Shown here: one piece after another, positions 6,635 to 8,352 of the stretch
Layout of the letters: every line of letters starts with the position of its first letter
Position numbering within the stretch: the stretch's first letter is position 1
Origin: an uncultured Pseudomonadales bacterium
GTDB lineage: Bacteria > Pseudomonadota > Gammaproteobacteria > Pseudomonadales > Cellvibrionaceae
Direction: 5' to 3'
Assembly (NCBI GenBank): GCA_938048505.1
Contig: CALIUX010000137.1
Location: 1 to 8,352 of the forward strand
Length of the DNA: 8,352 nucleotides
The notes under the pieces: generated by a model
Seen by the model: the letters and a program-made list of their open reading frames with translations, nothing else
Database searches by the model: none
What the model was told of the DNA's origin: nothing
Position numbers and translations under genes: made by a program

Positions 6635-6741
6635 TCACTTTAGGATGCCGTAATGATGACCGGTATTGGATATGCTGCTGTTAAAGCCAGATGAACGGTT
6701 TGCCTACCTGCTTCCGGCTCACCGTCCTGTTTTTTATCCGG
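6635..6741. other. Short spacer after the peptidase gene, with a + strand terminator-like motif
   Basis: This stretch follows the peptidase stop on the − strand. On the + strand, ACGGT and ACCGT surround a weak GCC/GGC stem, followed shortly by CCTG and a run of six T (about 6702–6735). That arrangement would stop + strand transcripts, although no + strand gene ends here. On the − strand, the direction of the peptidase gene, there is no T run and no convincing terminator, so peptidase transcription could run into the pilin gene. Confidence 0.3.
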
Positions 6742-8352
6742 TTATAGCATTTCTATACTGAGGTCCATGGCTTCAACGTCGTGCTGTTTACTTTTATCAG
6801 TAATGATACAAGTGTGACCGTCTTCCTGGGTTAGGTACGTCTCTGTGACTTTTTTAAGTTGTGCCTCGGTCACAGAAAGAATACGTTCTCTGAATCGCTG
6901 GCGTAGCGCTTCAGTTCGACCATTCAATAGCGCGTTAAATTCACGCTTAGCGCCACCGGCAGGGGAATCAGGCTTATCGAGGTTACTCACGACACCCAAA
7001 ATCGCTTCTTCAACAGATTGCCATGAATGGGATGTTTCTAGTGTCCAGTCAATGGCCTTGTCAAAGTCATCTAACGTGCCTTGCATGCGCGGATCGCGGT
7101 ACGAATAAAATCTAAAGGCGCCGCTATTATTATCCTGACTGGCCCCTCCGCCATAGGCGCCACCTTGTTCACGAATGGTTCGATGAAGGTAGCCGTTTCT
7201 CATTAGATTACCCAATACGATGAGTGGTGCGGCATCGGGGTGATCGCTCGGAACGGTTGCATAGGCTTTTGCACAAAAGTTGACCTGTGCGTTGGTAAGC
7301 CATGCATCACGTGTTTTTTGTGGGGAAAAGTTGGGCTCAAAAGCACTGAAGGCTTCTTCGTTATTTGAGCCGCTGCGCTGTTGATCAAATATATTCTCAA
7401 AGCTTTTTAAGTGACCACTTAATGACTCTTTTTCACTGATAACCAAATTATGCCGAGGTGATGTTTGCATCTTTTGGTGGATGGCCTTGAGCGTTTGCTG
7501 AAATGCTCCAATTGCATTGGTATCTGCGAGTGTGTCATCAAGCTGCTTTAGGTTTCGGATGGCCTCAAGTCCACCTAATCTAAAGCTTAAATCGGCACCA
7601 ATGCTGATGCCCTTTGATGCACCTTGCATGGCAAGGCCGTGGCCATTGCCGGTAATGCTTTGTTCTTTGTGTGAGCGAATTTGGGCAATAAGCTCTTGCA
7701 GGCGTGCTGTTTCATCAAATCGTGCATCACAAAGCGTTGCATTCATGAGCTCTAGTAGAGCGTCATGATTACCATTCAGTGCTTTACCCGATAAAACAAA
7801 AAAGCCTTTTAGTTTTTGATTGTCCGTTGCTAATGCGCGCATACTGTTAAAGCCGCCAATGCTACCGCACACTTGAGTTTGCCAGCGCTGCACCGCTAAA
7901 TAGTCTTTGTTCGCTATCCCTACTTCTGTTAATAAACTGGTGTAGTAGGGCAATAACGTCAGTTCTTGCTCGGTAAATTGTGGTAGTTCACAGGCAACCT
8001 GCTGATAAACGAGACCATTAGTGCCCGCGTCATAGCCATAAAGTTGGCTGCCTGTAATAGGTAGTTGCTTAATTGTGTGGGGAGCTTTAAGGATTTCTTT
8101 TGCTGGCACATCATCGAGTGTGACTTTAGGCAGAATGCTTTCGTCATCTTCTTGGGTTTGGCGTTCTTTTAAGTCATTGGCTTGTTGTACTAAGAAGTCT
8201 TTTTCTTGATCAGAAAGGGCTGCTTTTATATGTGCTAAGGCTTCGCGCTCTTGGTTTTCTTTTGTCTGCCCAAGTGTTGTGCTGGGTGTGAGTGTGAGAC
8301 GCACTTTATGCGGATTATCAATAAGCCATGTTTGAATGAGGTTAGGGATAAA
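6742..8352 (-). CDS. M16C (insulinase/PreP-type) metallopeptidase, C-terminal part; 5' end outside window
   Basis: The frame is open from the window edge to TAA at 6744–6742, giving 536 residues. The edge sequence reads LIQTWLIDNPHKVRLTLTPS, the typical segment that opens the M16C-associated region of presequence-protease (PreP/Cym1) relatives. It is followed by a charged coiled-coil-like helix (EREALAHIKAALSDQEKDFL) and then the two C-terminal inactive M16 domains. REQGGAYGGGA (encoded near 7173–7141) is the conserved Arg/Tyr motif of the second half that helps hold the substrate at the active site. Full PreP-like proteins have about 970–1000 residues, so about half, including the zinc-binding HxxEH motif, lies upstream of the window. 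The in-frame GTG at 8304 is inside conserved sequence and is not the start. Family members are zinc peptidases that degrade peptides up to several tens of residues. Whether this one is cytoplasmic or exported cannot be seen without the N-terminus. The C-terminus appears complete. Confidence 0.9.
   Translation of the reverse strand, partial: FIPNLIQTWLIDNPHKVRLTLTPSTTLGQTKENQEREALAHIKAALSDQEKDFLVQQANDLKERQTQEDDESILPKVTLDDVPAKEILKAPHTIKQLPITGSQLYGYDAGTNGLVYQQVACELPQFTEQELTLLPYYTSLLTEVGIANKDYLAVQRWQTQVCGSIGGFNSMRALATDNQKLKGFFVLSGKALNGNHDALLELMNATLCDARFDETARLQELIAQIRSHKEQSITGNGHGLAMQGASKGISIGADLSFRLGGLEAIRNLKQLDDTLADTNAIGAFQQTLKAIHQKMQTSPRHNLVISEKESLSGHLKSFENIFDQQRSGSNNEEAFSAFEPNFSPQKTRDAWLTNAQVNFCAKAYATVPSDHPDAAPLIVLGNLMRNGYLHRTIREQGGAYGGGASQDNNSGAFRFYSYRDPRMQGTLDDFDKAIDWTLETSHSWQSVEEAILGVVSNLDKPDSPAGGAKREFNALLNGRTEALRQRFRERILSVTEAQLKKVTETYLTQEDGHTCIITDKSKQHDVEAMDLSIEML

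Noticed and set aside
6845..7108. + strand open frame antisense to the M16C peptidase
   Set aside because: It is explained by the codon use of the well-supported peptidase gene on the other strand; no ribosome-binding site or domain supports it.
8302..8304. GTG as the start of the M16C peptidase
   Set aside because: The frame stays open to the window edge, and the 16 codons upstream encode a conserved family segment (LIQTWLIDNPHK), so the gene is truncated by the window rather than starting here.

Overview
The window carries a stretch of gammaproteobacterial core chromosome, the conserved ispG–hisS–yfgM–bamB–der cluster on the + strand. It is followed by a convergent, less conserved block on the − strand with a type IV pilin-like gene and the C-terminal half of a large M16C metallopeptidase. 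The gene order, protein lengths and motifs fit a gammaproteobacterium of moderate GC. A marine, Cellvibrionales- or Oceanospirillales-like lineage is possible, but genus cannot be read from this sequence.

Region 1 (2–376) is the 3' end of ispG, including all four [4Fe-4S] cluster ligands. Region 2 (377–1778) is a 115-bp leader that can fold into a long imperfect hairpin, then hisS from a TTG start. Region 3 (1779–2143) is a 365-bp spacer without a credible gene; it may hold a promoter for the next pair. Region 4 (2144–4089) is yfgM (GTG start) overlapping bamB by 4 bp; both encode envelope-biogenesis proteins (Sec translocon/periplasmic chaperone network and BAM complex). Region 5 (4090–4258) is a 169-bp spacer unusually dense in inverted repeats, including a strong intrinsic terminator and a second perfect hairpin just before der. 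Region 6 (4259–5821) is der, the double-GTPase ribosome assembly factor.

Region 7 (5822–5955) is a convergent spacer with two hairpins. Region 8 (5956–6510, −) is a type IV pilin-like protein with an unusually long, 32-residue prepilin leader. Region 9 (6511–6741) is a spacer holding a 74-bp imperfect inverted repeat around an AT-rich core with a promoter-like sequence. Region 10 (6742–8352, −) is the M16C peptidase, whose N-terminal catalytic half lies beyond the window.

I found no clear novel multi-gene system, CRISPR array, tRNA, rRNA, insertion sequence or phage gene. The items most worth a second look are the bamB–der hairpin cluster with its embedded terminator, the inverted repeat upstream of the pilin gene, and the long prepilin leader.
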